From assembly GCF_005239225.2 (NCBI RefSeq), contig NC_133289.1, positions 12,260,889 to 12,324,888 of the forward strand: a stretch of DNA of 64,000 nucleotides. Direction: 5' to 3'. Positions 10,212 to 20,985 of the stretch are shown piece by piece (the stretch's first letter is position 1; every line of letters starts with the position of its first letter). The translations under genes were made by a program, and so were the position numbers. Under the pieces are notes generated by a model. It was not told where the DNA came from. It ran no database searches and saw only the letters and a list, made by a program, of their open reading frames with translations. Source of the stretch: Populus alba (lineage: Eukaryota > Streptophyta > Magnoliopsida > Malpighiales > Salicaceae).

Positions 10212-13200
10212 AAGAGTGGAACTCAGGGGAGACGGATTCCAAAAACAAAGTGCTTTGTTTCTGTTTTCTCTAGGTTTTCTAAGTATCTTGACATGGTATC
10301 AAAAGCAGGTTACTAGATTATCTATCCTTCACGATTTATTTTTTCTCCTTCTCAGGAGAGCTTCTTGTGGGTTCTCTATTCTCGGTATTGTCTTAGTCAA
10401 TTTTTGGAGACCTTGCTTTTCAGTTCAGCAACCAGGATTTCATCAACTTCCGTTTTGTTTTTGGGTTCTATTCTTGTTTCAGTGGTTTTTGGATTTCTGC
10501 ATTTTTTTCTCTGGTTCAGTTGGGCTGTTTCAGCTCATATTTTTTTCTGGCTTGGGAATCACTTTTTAGCGCCATTTGTTCAACATTCTGGTGAGTTACT
10601 TCCTTTTGGCACCTCTGTTGTTATTCTCGCGTGTGATTATTTTCCTCCACTACATCATCATGTCATACGTTAAAGTTGACTCATTTCATATTCGGTTTAC
10701 TGGTAAAAACTATTCTGCTTGGAAGTTTCAATTTAAATTATTTGTTAAAAGCAAAGAATTGTGGGGTCATATTGATGGGAGTACTTCCGCACCTCAAGAG
10801 GTTGAGGCTTTGTCTAAATGGAAAATCAAGGATGCTCGGGTTATGACTTGGATTCTTAGCTCAGTTGAGCCTCACCTTATTCTCAATCTGAGGCCTTATA
10901 CAACTGCCACCACTATATGGAATTATCTTAATCAAGTTTACAATCAAGACAACACGGCTCGGCGTTTTCAATTAGAGTATGAGATGGCTAAATTTTACAC
11001 AGGGAAGTCTCTCCATTGAGGAATATTTTTCTGGTTTTCAAAATCTTTAGGCTGATTATTCAGACATTGTTTATGCTAATGTTCCCGTTGCAGCTCTATC
11101 TATTGTTCAAGCAGTGCATGACACAAGCAAGAGAGATCAATTCTTGATGAAGCTCCATTCTGATTTTGAAACTGCACGTTCTAATCTAATGAATCGTCAT
11201 CCTGTACCATCTCTGGATACCTGTTTGAGTGAACTCCTTCGTGAGGAACAACGTATTGTCACTCAGACTGCCATGGAACATCAGGCTAATGTTAATGCAC
11301 CTGTTTCTGTGGCTTATGCAGCACAGGGGAGGAATAAGGGTAGAGACATGCGTGCTGTCCAATGCTTTAGTTGTAAAGCTTTTGGTCATATTGCTCGAGA
11401 TTGTCCTAAGAAGTTCTGTAACTACTGCAAGAAACAAGGTCATATCATCTCTGCTTGTCCCATTCGACCTGAAAGGAAGCAAGGTAATGCTTATCATGCC
11501 TCCACTAGTGCCTCTAGTTCTGCTGCATTGCTTGTTGCCTCGCCAATTGTTCCTATTCCTGCTCCTATAGCTTTAGCGAACTTGAATACACTCACTCCTG
11601 ATATGGTACACCAGATGATCCTTTCTGCTTTTTCTACTTTTGGGCTCTCAAGTAATCATAAATTTTCTTCTAAGCCATGGTATCTTGACTCTGGGGCCTC
11701 TAACAATATGACCAATATTGTTGTTCCTCTTTTCAATGTTAGAAATTATGAGGGCAATCTAAAAATTAACACTGCCAATGGCAACTCTCTGCCTATCAGT
11801 GGTGTTGGTGATTTTTCCTCTTCCTTAACCGATGTTTTTGTGTCTCCTGACCTCTCTACAAATCTTATTTCTGTTGGTCAATTAGTTGACAATGATTGTG
11901 ATGTCCATTTCTCTCGTTCTGGTTGTGTTGTGCAGGATCAAGTGTCAGGGAAAATGATCGCGAAGGGGCCTAAAGTGGGCCAACTCTTTCCTCTTTACAT
12001 TTCTCCTTCCACTATTATTCCTAGTTTCCCTTTATTTTCCTTTGCATGTAATGTTATTGGTTCTGAAACAAAGATATGGCATAGACGTCTAGGCCACCCA
12101 AACTCTGATGTACTTCGTACTTTGATTAATTTTGGATTATTGGGAAATAAAGCATGTTCTTCTCTTGATCTTTCTTTTGATTGTACATCATGCAAACTTG
12201 GCAAAAGTAAAGTTCTACCTTTTCCTCGTCATGCATCTCGTGCCTCACAATGTTTTGACATTATTCATAGTGATGTTTGGGGTATTGCACCCGTTGTTTC
12301 TCATGCGCATTACAAGTACTTTGTTACTTTCATTGATGACTTTAGTCGTTTTACTTGGGTTTACTTCCTCCGGGATAAGGCTGAAGTTTTCTTAGTCTTT
12401 AAGTGCTTTCTTGCACTTCTTGAGACTCAATTTTCTGCCCGCATCAAAGTCTTGCGCTCTGATTCTGGCGGTGAATACATGTCTAATGAGTTTCATGCCT
12501 TTCTTCAAAGCAAAGGGATCATCTCTCAACGTTCTTGTCTTTCTACACCACAGCAAAATGATGTTGCTGAGAGGAAAAATTGTCACCTTTTTGATGTGGT
12601 ACGAACTCTTTTACTTGAATCCTCTGTTCCTCCTCGTTTTTGGTGTGAAGCATTTTCTACTTCAGTTCATTTGATCAATCGCTTACCCTCTCCTACGTTA
12701 AATCATGTTTCTCCTTTCTTTAAGTTGTTTGGTCATTCTCCTTTATATTATGACCTTCGTACATGTGGTTGTGTTTGTTTTTTGCATCTCCCTGCTCATG
12801 ATCGACATAAACTTACTGCTCAGTCTGTTAAGTGTGCTTTTCTTGGTTATGCTATCCCTCAAAAGGGTTATGTTTGTTATGATCCACATGTTCGTCGTAT
12901 ACGAGTTTCTCGGAATGTGATTTTTTTAAAAAATCAAAATTTTATTTCCATCTCATGTTGAGCAGCCATCTGCATCCTTATCTCTTTTGCCTAGCTTTTC
13001 CGATTCCACAACAATTATGAAAAGATTCAAACCTGGTTTTATTTATGAAAGACGTAATCGACATGAGTCTAGTTCTACTTCCCCCGTGCTCCCTTCCGAT
13101 CTTGACCCGATGCCTGATCCTGCTTCTACTTCCACCACCCTTCGTCAGTCCACTCGTCCTTCTCGACCCCCTAATTGGTATGGTTTCTTCTCTCATGTCT

Positions 13201-14879
13201 CTCTTGTTGCTACTTTATCCACTATTTCCATTCCATCTTGCTACAAACAGGCCATGGAACATGAGTGTTGGCAACATGCAATGCAAACAGTACTTCAAGC
13301 ACTTGAGGAGAATCACACTTGGGATATTGTTCCTTGTCCTCCTACAGTAAAACCTATGGGGAGTAAAAGGGTGTTTTCTGTAAAACTTCGTTCTGATGGC
13401 TCTTTGGACCGACACAAAGCTCGCCTCGTAGCTCTGGGTAACAAGCAGGAATATGGGGTTGATTATGAGGAAACCTTTGCTCCTGTTGCTAAACTGACCA
13501 CAGTTCGAACCATTTTAGCTATTACCGCTTCACAGTTGTGGCAACCACATCAAATGGATGTGAAGAATGCCTTTCTTCATGGTGATTTGCAAGAAGCGAT
13601 TTACATGAAGCTTCCCTCTGGTATGACTACTTCTCCTCATGATGTTGATGTCTGTAAACTAAAGTGTTCTCTGTATGGGCTTAAACAGGTGCCCCAGGCT
13701 TGGTTTGAGAAGTTTCGCAATACACTTCTTGACTTCAATTTCACACAAAGTCAATATGATTCTTCTCTCTTTTTTCACACGTCTGCGTTGGGTATAGTCC
13801 TTCTCTTGGTTTATGTGGATGATATTATTATTACTGGCACTGACTGTGGTTTGATTACTAAGCTTCAACAATTGTTACATGCAACTTTTCATATGAAAGA
13901 TCTTGGTCAGCTTACATACTTAGGATTGGAATTTCATCATCGGGCCAATGGTAAATTTGTGAACCAGCACAAGTATATTCAAGATCTTATTACTTTGGCT
14001 GGTTTAGAGGACACTTCTTTTGTTGATACTCCTATAGAGGTAAATGTCAAATATAGGAAAGATGAAGGGGACCTTCTAGATGATCCTACTCTCTATCGGC
14101 GCCTGGTTAGGAGTCTTATCTACTTAACCACTACTCGACCTGATATCTCTTATGTTGTTCATCAGGTTAGTCAGTTTATGTCTTCTCCTCGGCATCTCCA
14201 TCTTGCTGCAGTTCGACGCATCATCCGCTATCTTCAAGGTTCACCTACTCGTGGGTTATTCTTTCCTCCCGACTCATCTCTTCAACTTGTTGCCTATAGT
14301 GGTGTTGATTGGGCTGGGTGTTCAGATACACGTCGATCTACTACGGGTTGGTGTATGTTTTTAGGTAATGCCTTAATTTCTTGGAGATGTAAGAAACAAG
14401 ATCGTGTTTCTAAATCCTCTACCGAGGCTGAGTATCGTGTCATGTCTACTGCTTGTTCTGAAATAGTATGGCTACGCGGTCTTCTTGAGGAGCTTGGGTC
14501 TCCTCAGACTACTCCTACTCCTACTCCTCTTCATGCTGATAACACTAGTGCTATTCAGATTGCCACCAATCCTGTTTTCCATGAACGTACCAAGCACATT
14601 GAGGTTGATTGTCATTCTATTCAAGACACCCTGGAAAGTCGAGTGATATCTCTTCCTCACATCTCTTCCGATCTCCAAGTTGCTGATATCTTCACCAAAG
14701 CTATGACTCGACAGCAACATCAATTTCTTATTGGCAAATTGTTGCTAGTTGACTTACCAGCATCAATTTGAGGGGGGATGTTATTGTATATAACTTTAGG
14801 ACTCTGTTAATATTTATCTTTAGGCTAAATATTAGGAATGAGTTGGATTCCATTTATACCACATACTTCCGTGTGTACA

Positions 14880-14929
<50 letters not shown>

Positions 14930-17900
14930 AAGAGTGGAACTCAGGGGAGATGGATTCCAAAAACAAAGCTTTGTTTCTGTTTTCTCTAGGTTTTCTAAGT
15001 ATCTTGACAACACGGTACTATCAATTGTGGACTCACACGGGGTCATTTTAAAATAAAAAAAAAAAAACTTTTTGTTTTTGGGAGATGTTGAAGCATGCCA
15101 ACCATATTTTTTCCTTCCTTTCTTATTCACCTCTCCTTTTTTTAAACATAACACAAAGGAGAGAGAGGAGTACCGAGCATATAGAATGAGAAAGGTGCAA
15201 AAACATAAACTCAGGTGATTTTACACGATTTTGACCGAGTTTACCAATTTTGCATGAGTCAAGTCTGATTTTACTGGTTTTCGAGTTTTTAGTCCGAGTT
15301 TACACATTAGATACATGTTGACTCGTGTTTTTTACAACAATTCCCTGCACCACAATACCAAACACACACTAGGTTGGTTACACCAATCCTTTTACCCCTA
15401 CAATCCATATGATGAGATCCTGCAAAGGTTCCACGGTCTCCCTAGCATCTGCAACCTCCCTTATTTTTCCAAACTAAATTCTGGTTTGATATAAACATAT
15501 ATAACAATGGCATAGTTAGCATTCCTTCGGAGAAAGGAGGGCATACTGTACCATTCAACCTTAGGAAGTAAACTGAATATCTATCACGAATCTAGAAAAT
15601 AAGAGATGCAGTCACCGAAATGCAATATTTCACTCCAATACCCATATTTCACAAGCATGAATATTCTCATAGATCTCAGAATTAATTGCATAGCACATCT
15701 AAATCAAACAAGTACTAGATAGAAGCTTCCAATCAAATGAGATTCAAACAAAGAAAAAATCCGAGAATGGATCATAACACTTACTGATTATAAATTCAGG
15801 ACGTGTCAAAAATCCTTCCACTTGAGGTAAGTCAGTGTACACACGCAAAGCACATCCATCAGTACGACGTAAGGTTCTGCTGGAAGTTGACTCCACTGGC
15901 AAGGGAGTTGTACTTTTTGATTGCAACTTTTGATGGAATTTCTCATACTCCTGAAGGAAATGGTGCAATTTATACCAATCCAAATAGCAAGTTTGAGTTT
16001 ATATTCAAAAAAGAAAAAATAATTAATACAAAACTAGGAGATAATACCTGAATAAAATAATATTGTGGTGTATGGAAATATGCTGTAAGCCTGGCAGAAC
16101 GTTGCTTGTCCTCCCCAATACCAAATAGGAAATCACGAGTGCATTCATCTCCATTTTGAACATTCTGGATTGGCCATAATATGGAATAGCTGAAATAAAA
16201 ATTTTCATGTTAACGGTAGGATTGCATCATAGAGTAATGCACAGAACCTTTCCACAGGCCTTTTCCATGACCAGCATTAAAACAAGTTGGAACAAGGCAC
16301 ATCATTTTATCTTTTAATTTCATGATTCCAGCTTATTTTTTTGCATGAAAAGACTTTGTTTAATTTCAGTTTAAGGCACTAAATAATTGCAAATGCCAAG
16401 TAAAATTAGTGAACAAATACACAAAATCAGTGAAAGAAAGGTAAAAAAAAGTTGCAGGACAACCTCACAGCAGATTCCAGATTTCCATCTGGCATGAAGA
16501 GAAAAGGAGCCACCCTGAAATTTGGTTCATCACTGTGCCTTAAAGCTGAACCTAGTTCATCCATTACATACCTACAAGGAACTCCAAAATAAAACACTTC
16601 ACTATACCAGATCACTGAACAGACATGTGCATGCTTGTTCCCTATGTGAGAGCAAAAGAACACTTAATTAAGAAAAATTGATCTAAAAAAGTTTGAGGGC
16701 GCTTCTCAACTCCAAAAAAATTACCCAGCAGTATTTATTGGCATTTAAAAGAGCGTGGAGCAATTTGTGCACAAAATAAATGTCAGCAGAAAGGATATTG
16801 GACAACTTTAGAACTAGTACCAGAGACAACTATTCTTATTGACTGCTATGCATACCATCATCACCATTCGCACAAAACCATAAAGTACAATGTCCTTCAG
16901 CCTAGCTTCTTGATATTTCTAAAATATTTCGAATTTCCAATCCTATGAAAATAGTACATGAATTTTTTTTTTATGAAGTACATGCCAAGTGATATCTATT
17001 TACAGTTGCCTCAAAATTCTCTACCTTCATTGACTTCTTCACTCTTTCTTAAGCATTCTTTCATCATTCTGAATAATAAGAAGAATATACAACTGTCCCC
17101 ATACCTTGAGTTCAGATTTTCCACAATTCAACATCTATTTACAAGTTTTATGCTTGTGTAATTACATTCCTTCTCTCATGACAAAAAGATGAACACAAAG
17201 CTCTTTTGTAACTTAAGCTTTTGAACATAAAAAAGCCACATGCCAAAACTTTTAAACTTGTGAAGATATTTAAGTAGCCAAAGCTTATAGCATGTCAACA
17301 AAGTAAGCCAAATAGGTACTGAATTATCACTTGCTATACCCAAAAACACATACCACACAGAGGTTTCATCAATCTTTTCCTCGTCTGCAAGTCTATATGT
17401 CATCAAATATAACCACATTGCATTAACAACACGATCAGCAAGAGGTTCTTCATCTGTCCATTCAGGAAGGCGTGGCTGAAGTACAGCATCAATTACATGG
17501 TTTCCAGTTTCTAATATTTTTGATACATTGACGCCATTCAACTGGGAAAGATTTGGAACAGATTCAAGAATTTCTATAGCACTCTCTCCTAGGGGTCCAG
17601 GTAAATCCACCTGCAAAAAGAAGAAACAAGCATCTTAAACCATACCATCCATTGCTAATTTCAAGCATTATTTACTTTTCATAGAGTTACTGTAACAAGG
17701 GTACCTCTAAAGTTTGTAAACTAGTAAACCCCTTCAATACTTTGAAAAGTTCACTAACTGAATTCTGCTTCAGAGGATTTCCTCGAATATTCAGATGTGA
17801 AAGAGAAGGCATCTCAGCAGGAGAAAATGCCTGAAGGAAAGTGGAACACAATTGCATCAGCAGTGAAATTCTGTCGGATTATCGATTCATAAGTAAGAAT

Positions 17901-19781
17901 GCAGGTGATTTGTAACAATCAAAAAATTTCAGCAAAGAGGGAGAAAAGCCCACATTTTGGCATGTGAAAATTTTTTACATTTCAGAACAGAGAATACAGA
18001 GAAAGCAAGTGGAAAGATCAAGTCTATTGATGAGCTATAACTCCAATAAATGAAGTAAGAAGCAACAACTCAATAGAAAGAAAATCCAGGACCTTGTTAA
18101 TGAGAGAATGAATACTTCTATTTGAAAGGTCGAGAGATGTCACACTCTGCAATGGATGGTTGTCCTGATGGATAGGGCAAGGATTATCCTTCTCATAAAC
18201 TCCTCCGCAAAATCCCAAGGCCCACTCACCAAAATTACTGGTGAAACATGAGTTGTAGATTTCAAGCCCTGGACATCCCTTGAAAATTGTATCTGCCATA
18301 CAACCATCACTGAGATAAAAATATATCAGTCATCCTTCAGTGGAAAAAGACTAAGGGCAGCTTCAAAGACTGAAGATTGACTTTTCAACACATCAGCAAA
18401 CATACCAGTTTTCTAGAACTGGATTGTTATTCAGCCACAGAGCTTTTAGGTTTTTCAATTTGGTAACTTCCTGCACAACTATTTCAACATTCTCGAGCTT
18501 GTTTCCATATAGGCTAAGCGCTAGTAAATCCTAATAAAACAAAAGCGAGGAGTAGATATTGAGCTTTGCATGATGAAAAAGATTCTAAGAATAAATTAAA
18601 AAGAAAGACCCAAAACAGACACTGCCACCTCCTAAGTTACTCTATAACAATGTATTGCTTTAAATAAGATCATCATATCTAGAGTATTTTTTAAAACCAG
18701 AGATATTGTTTCTCAAACAATTTCAGTAATAAATGTGTTTTCCCATAGTAACATACAAATAACAAAGGGCAGTAATGGTGACAGACCGGAAATTTACTAG
18801 ACAAATCAAGAGAGAGAAGCATGTCATCGTCAATGTCAAGTTCCTCAAGCTCCAACCACTTAACAGTGTCATAGCCTCTCTCTTTCGCATAACCAATTTC
18901 ATTCTCAACAATGTCAGTGACATTCAATTTTGAATAGTTGTCTCGTGAAACTCCATCCCCATCTATCTCTTCAGCATCGGAATTTGAATCAATATCCACA
19001 CACATCAAAGCAGCCATTCTCTGGGCTAACCCTGGCACTTCTTGAAGCTGCAAAAAATCACAGATTGTCAACTTTCAGCAACGATAACTAGCAGAAACCA
19101 TATCCTAGCACAAAAACAAGAAATTTTTCCAGACCAGATAAAGCTGCAACCTTCAAAAGAGAAACTTCTATCAAGCAAACATCAGTAGGCAAAAACACCA
19201 GATGAACTTGAGTGTCCAAAACTCTTAGCAAAACCTTCAGTCACAAGTTTTTAGTACCCAAAACCCACAAAACAATACCACGGGATGATCATAATTTCTC
19301 AAAACCATCACATTTCAAATGACTCAATTTTAAAAAAGCTTAAACAATTGCTATATCATTTTCTCTGGGTTGGTTCGTTCTCTAACAACACCAACAAATC
19401 AAAGCATCCAATAAACAAAGAAACCTCTCAAAACTGAAAAACCTTTGCATTAAATTGAACTCACTTGACTAAAAGAATACAATAAAAGTACAAAAATTTA
19501 GTAAATAGTACCTGTTTATAAGCATCGGAGAGGCGAAAAGTCCAGGCGTGGTCAATGAGAAAAACGTTGGAATCTTTGGGCATGGAGGCGGCAGAGGTAA
19601 GGAGGAGGCGCCTCTGACGGCCACCCTGGCATGGGTCGACTTGGAAGTAGGCGCCGCCATCGAAAGTCTCGGAAGTAAGTTTGTCGAACAGTTTGCGGTG
19701 CAGTGTACGAGGTAGTCCTGAGGCTGCTAAAAGAATGCCGTGGACCTTCACGAAGTCCTCGTAAGCTTGTATTCTGGTCAT
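7417..19781 (-). CDS. TTLL12: LRR plus tubulin-tyrosine-ligase-like protein (TTLL12 type), 868 aa, 15 exons
   Basis: Exons in transcription order: 19781-19512, 19047-18787, 18530-18406, 18309-18093, 17830-17705, 17610-17354, 16571-16464, 16189-16048, 15950-15785, 9224-9067, 8855-8532, 8417-8343, 8103-8034, 7917-7760, 7566-7417. All use GT-AG and the phases agree, giving one open frame of 869 codons. Residues 180-370 carry leucine-rich repeats (LKALWLNNNPVLEN, LSHLNIRGNPLKQNS). The region from about 419 (WYVMDELGSALRHSD) is TTLL12-specific, and from about 540 it is the ATP-grasp TTL domain: ADIIW, LKPWNMARTID with Lys650, FDLRYIVLVRSVKP, YGVDVML with Asp806, and LLEVTYCPDCTRAC. Human TTLL12 has LEVN where this protein has LEVT, so activity is doubtful. 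Arabidopsis At1g77550 is the likely counterpart. Role: tubulin C-terminal tail modification, or a non-catalytic regulator. Intron 9 (9225-15784) carries a copia element. Confidence 0.93.
9719..9800 (+). repeat. Dispersed element end carrying TTGATGTGCTGAT motif
   Basis: This is a short copy of a motif that recurs in the window (see 30245, 37905, 53840): TTTTGATGTGCTGATGTCAAAAA, then an A/T run, then TTTTGATGCATTTTTAA. It lies in intron 9 of the TTLL12-like gene, just upstream of the copia element. I take it as part of a high-copy non-autonomous element of the poplar lineage; the boundaries are not visible. Confidence 0.5.
10068..10293 (+). repeat. 5' LTR of the copia element
   Basis: Begins TGTTATTTTATAC and ends AAGTATCTTGACA. 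It contains a TA microsatellite (about 10172-10209) after CGTGTGTACAGATG. It matches 14779-15009 along its whole length. Confidence 0.93.
10294..10309 (+). other. Primer binding site of the copia element
   Basis: TGGTATCAAAAGCAGG follows the LTR directly. It resembles the initiator-methionine tRNA complement TGGTATCAGAGC used by most plant copia elements, with a changed base and a small length difference. Confidence 0.8.
10660..11113 (+). pseudogene. Copia gag N-terminal part, interrupted
   Basis: The ATG at 10660 opens a UBN2/gag-type region (FTGKNYSAWKFQFKLF, then TTATTIWNYLNQVY). The frame is lost near 11000, where the reading frame stops at TGA 11017-11019 while the neighbouring frame continues the gag similarity. 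A TAG also occurs at 11049-11051 at a position that is usually Trp. Downstream the gag frame resumes at 11114 and beyond. Confidence 0.85.
11114..12961 (+). pseudogene. Copia gag C-terminus, protease and integrase
   Basis: An open frame of about 615 codons holds, in order: two CCHC zinc knuckles (CFSCKAFGHIARDC and CNYCKKQGHIISAC), the aspartic protease site (WYLDSGASNNMT), the GAG-pre-integrase HxxxH (IWHRRLGHPNSDV) with its CxxC, and the integrase core with Asp in IHSDVWG, Asp in FIDDFSRFTW and Glu after QQNDVAERKN. It is part of the gag-pol polyprotein and has lost its upstream start. It ends prematurely at 12959-12961 because of a frame change after about 12930. Confidence 0.9.
12987..14771 (+). 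pseudogene. Copia reverse transcriptase and RNase H
   Basis: An open frame of about 590 codons carries RVT_2-type reverse transcriptase (WDIVPCPPTVKPMGSKRVF, ARLVALGNKQEYGVDYEETF, QMDVKNAFLHGDL), the catalytic YVDD box (LLLVYVDDIIITG, near 13810) and copia RNase H (STEAEYRVMST, ADNTSAIQIATNPVFHERTK). It ends at TGA 14769-14771. It is in a different frame from the upstream integrase frame, so the polyprotein is broken. No ATG of its own marks the start. Confidence 0.9.
14768..14778 (+). other. Polypurine tract of the copia element
   Basis: TTGAGGGGGGA sits directly before the TGTTAT of the 3' LTR, the normal place for plus-strand priming. Confidence 0.8.
14779..15009 (+). repeat. 3' LTR of the copia element
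   Basis: Begins TGTTATTGTATATAAC and ends TAAGTATCTTGACA. It carries a longer TA array (about 14884-14927) than the 5' copy and lacks two bases near AAACAAAGC. Confidence 0.93.
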
Positions 19782-20090
19782 TTTAGGAGTTTTTCTGTGT
19801 GTAGTTCTCTAGTAGTGGACTGGAGAGTGAGTGAGTGCGGTGCCTACGCTACTTGTCTAGGAGGTCTTTGCCTTTGGGTGGTGGCGTTTTGACTTTTGAC
19901 TGTAGGGCTTATGAGGGTTTGGCTCCTAAAGTCCGAAATGGTGAAGATAGAATGGTACATTTTCTTTACTCTTTTTTTTATAATTAAAATACCATCACTT
20001 ATTTTCTATTAACATTAACAAATAAAAAAAAAAAAAGCAAACTAAAAGAGAAGGAATTTTTAATATTAACCCTTGTTTTTTTAATTTTCT
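19782..20090 (-). promoter_or_regulatory. Upstream region of the TTLL12-like gene
   Basis: The 5' UTR and promoter of the minus-strand gene must lie here. The first 150 bases are of mixed composition, then AT-rich. I cannot point to a firm TATA box or start site. Confidence 0.35.
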
Positions 20091-20094
20091 CTTG

Positions 20095-20985
20095 AAAAGT
20101 TTTTTTATTTTCTTTTAAAAGATTATCTCGATCTCATGAGTAAAATCATAAATTCTTTAACATTGAATTTTTTTTTTATTGGGCTATCCTTATTTCATAA
20201 CTCGGGTCATGAATTTAATATGTTAACTCAGTTGACTTAGTTTTTTTTTTATATTTTTAATTGACTTTTTTTCTAATTTAACATTTAATATTATGTATGA
20301 TTAGGAATTAGGTTTCATATTTTGTTTTGGTTTGCTTTTTTATTATGTTATCTATGCTTTATGAGCTGGGAATGGTGCATGATAGTTAATTCATGTTGAT
20401 TTGGCTCATTTTTTGTATCCTTTTTTAATTAAAAGTTTTATAAATTTCATCACTCAACACTGGGTCTGATAGGTTTGATTGGAAATTGAGCTTTATAATT
20501 TATTTTAATTTGCTCTTTATAGGGTTATTTCAGTCTCATAACTAGAGTCATGGATTTGAGAGGTTAACACATGTTAAATTATGTTGTTTTTTACTTTTTC
20601 TATGATGTTATCTCGGTCTCAGTACCCCAAGTCATGAGTTTAGTCAATTAACTTGATTTGTTTTTTTATGTTTTTTTTTTTCAATCTCATCCTTCAATAT
20701 TAGACTGATTGAGAATTGGACTTCGTAATTTTGTTTTGAATTTCTTTCTATAGAGTTATCGTGATTTTATGATTTAGGTCGCAGGTTTGACAGTTTAAGT
20801 CAAGTCACTTTTTTATTTTCTTTTTTTAATTGATTTTTTTTACAATTTTTTCTTCAGGGCTTCAACGTTAGGTTGATTGGAAATTAGGTTTCATAATTGG
20901 TTTTGATTTGCTTTCTATGAGATTATCATATTCTCATAACCCGGGTCGAGGATTTGAAATCTTAACCCGGGTTGATCCAAGCCAA
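20095..20985 (+). repeat. Degenerate minisatellite with CTCATAACCCGGGTC-type units
   Basis: About five to six diverged units share an anchor of the form TCTCATAACYNGGGTCATGGATTTGANAGGTTAAC followed by T-runs and CATCACTCAACATTRGGTTGATTGGAAATT. Anchors sit near 20195, 20530, 20611, 20763 and 20930. The spacing is irregular (about 80-330 bases). The same family returns near 29.8 and 60.4 kb, and reversed near 22.2 kb. I know this sequence as a very common repeat of poplar DNA. Confidence 0.7.

Larger units (their letters stand above)
10068..15009 (+). mobile_element. Ty1/copia LTR retrotransposon, structurally complete but broken
   Basis: The element is 4.94 kb, flanked by LTRs starting TGTTAT and ending TTGACA, with one-mismatch 5-bp flanks (ACATG before, ACACG after) that fit a target-site duplication. 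Order: 5' LTR, PBS, gag, protease, integrase, reverse transcriptase, RNase H, polypurine tract, 3' LTR. Integrase before RT defines copia. It lies in intron 9 of the TTLL12-like gene, antisense to it. The coding region has at least three breaks: a frame change near 11000, a TAG at 11049-11051, and a frame change between 12930 and 12987. It is therefore probably non-autonomous now. By eye the LTRs differ at about seven substitutions plus one 2-nt indel outside the TA array, so the insertion is not very recent. Confidence 0.95.

Noticed and set aside
10216..10673. Two overlapping open frames (117 and 102 codons) at the start of the copia element
   Set aside because: They fall in the 5' LTR and leader upstream of gag, are Phe/Leu-rich, and match no retroelement protein.
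14825..15154. 109-codon minus-strand frame over the 3' LTR
   Set aside because: It reads through a TA microsatellite as an Ile-Tyr run, so it is not a gene.
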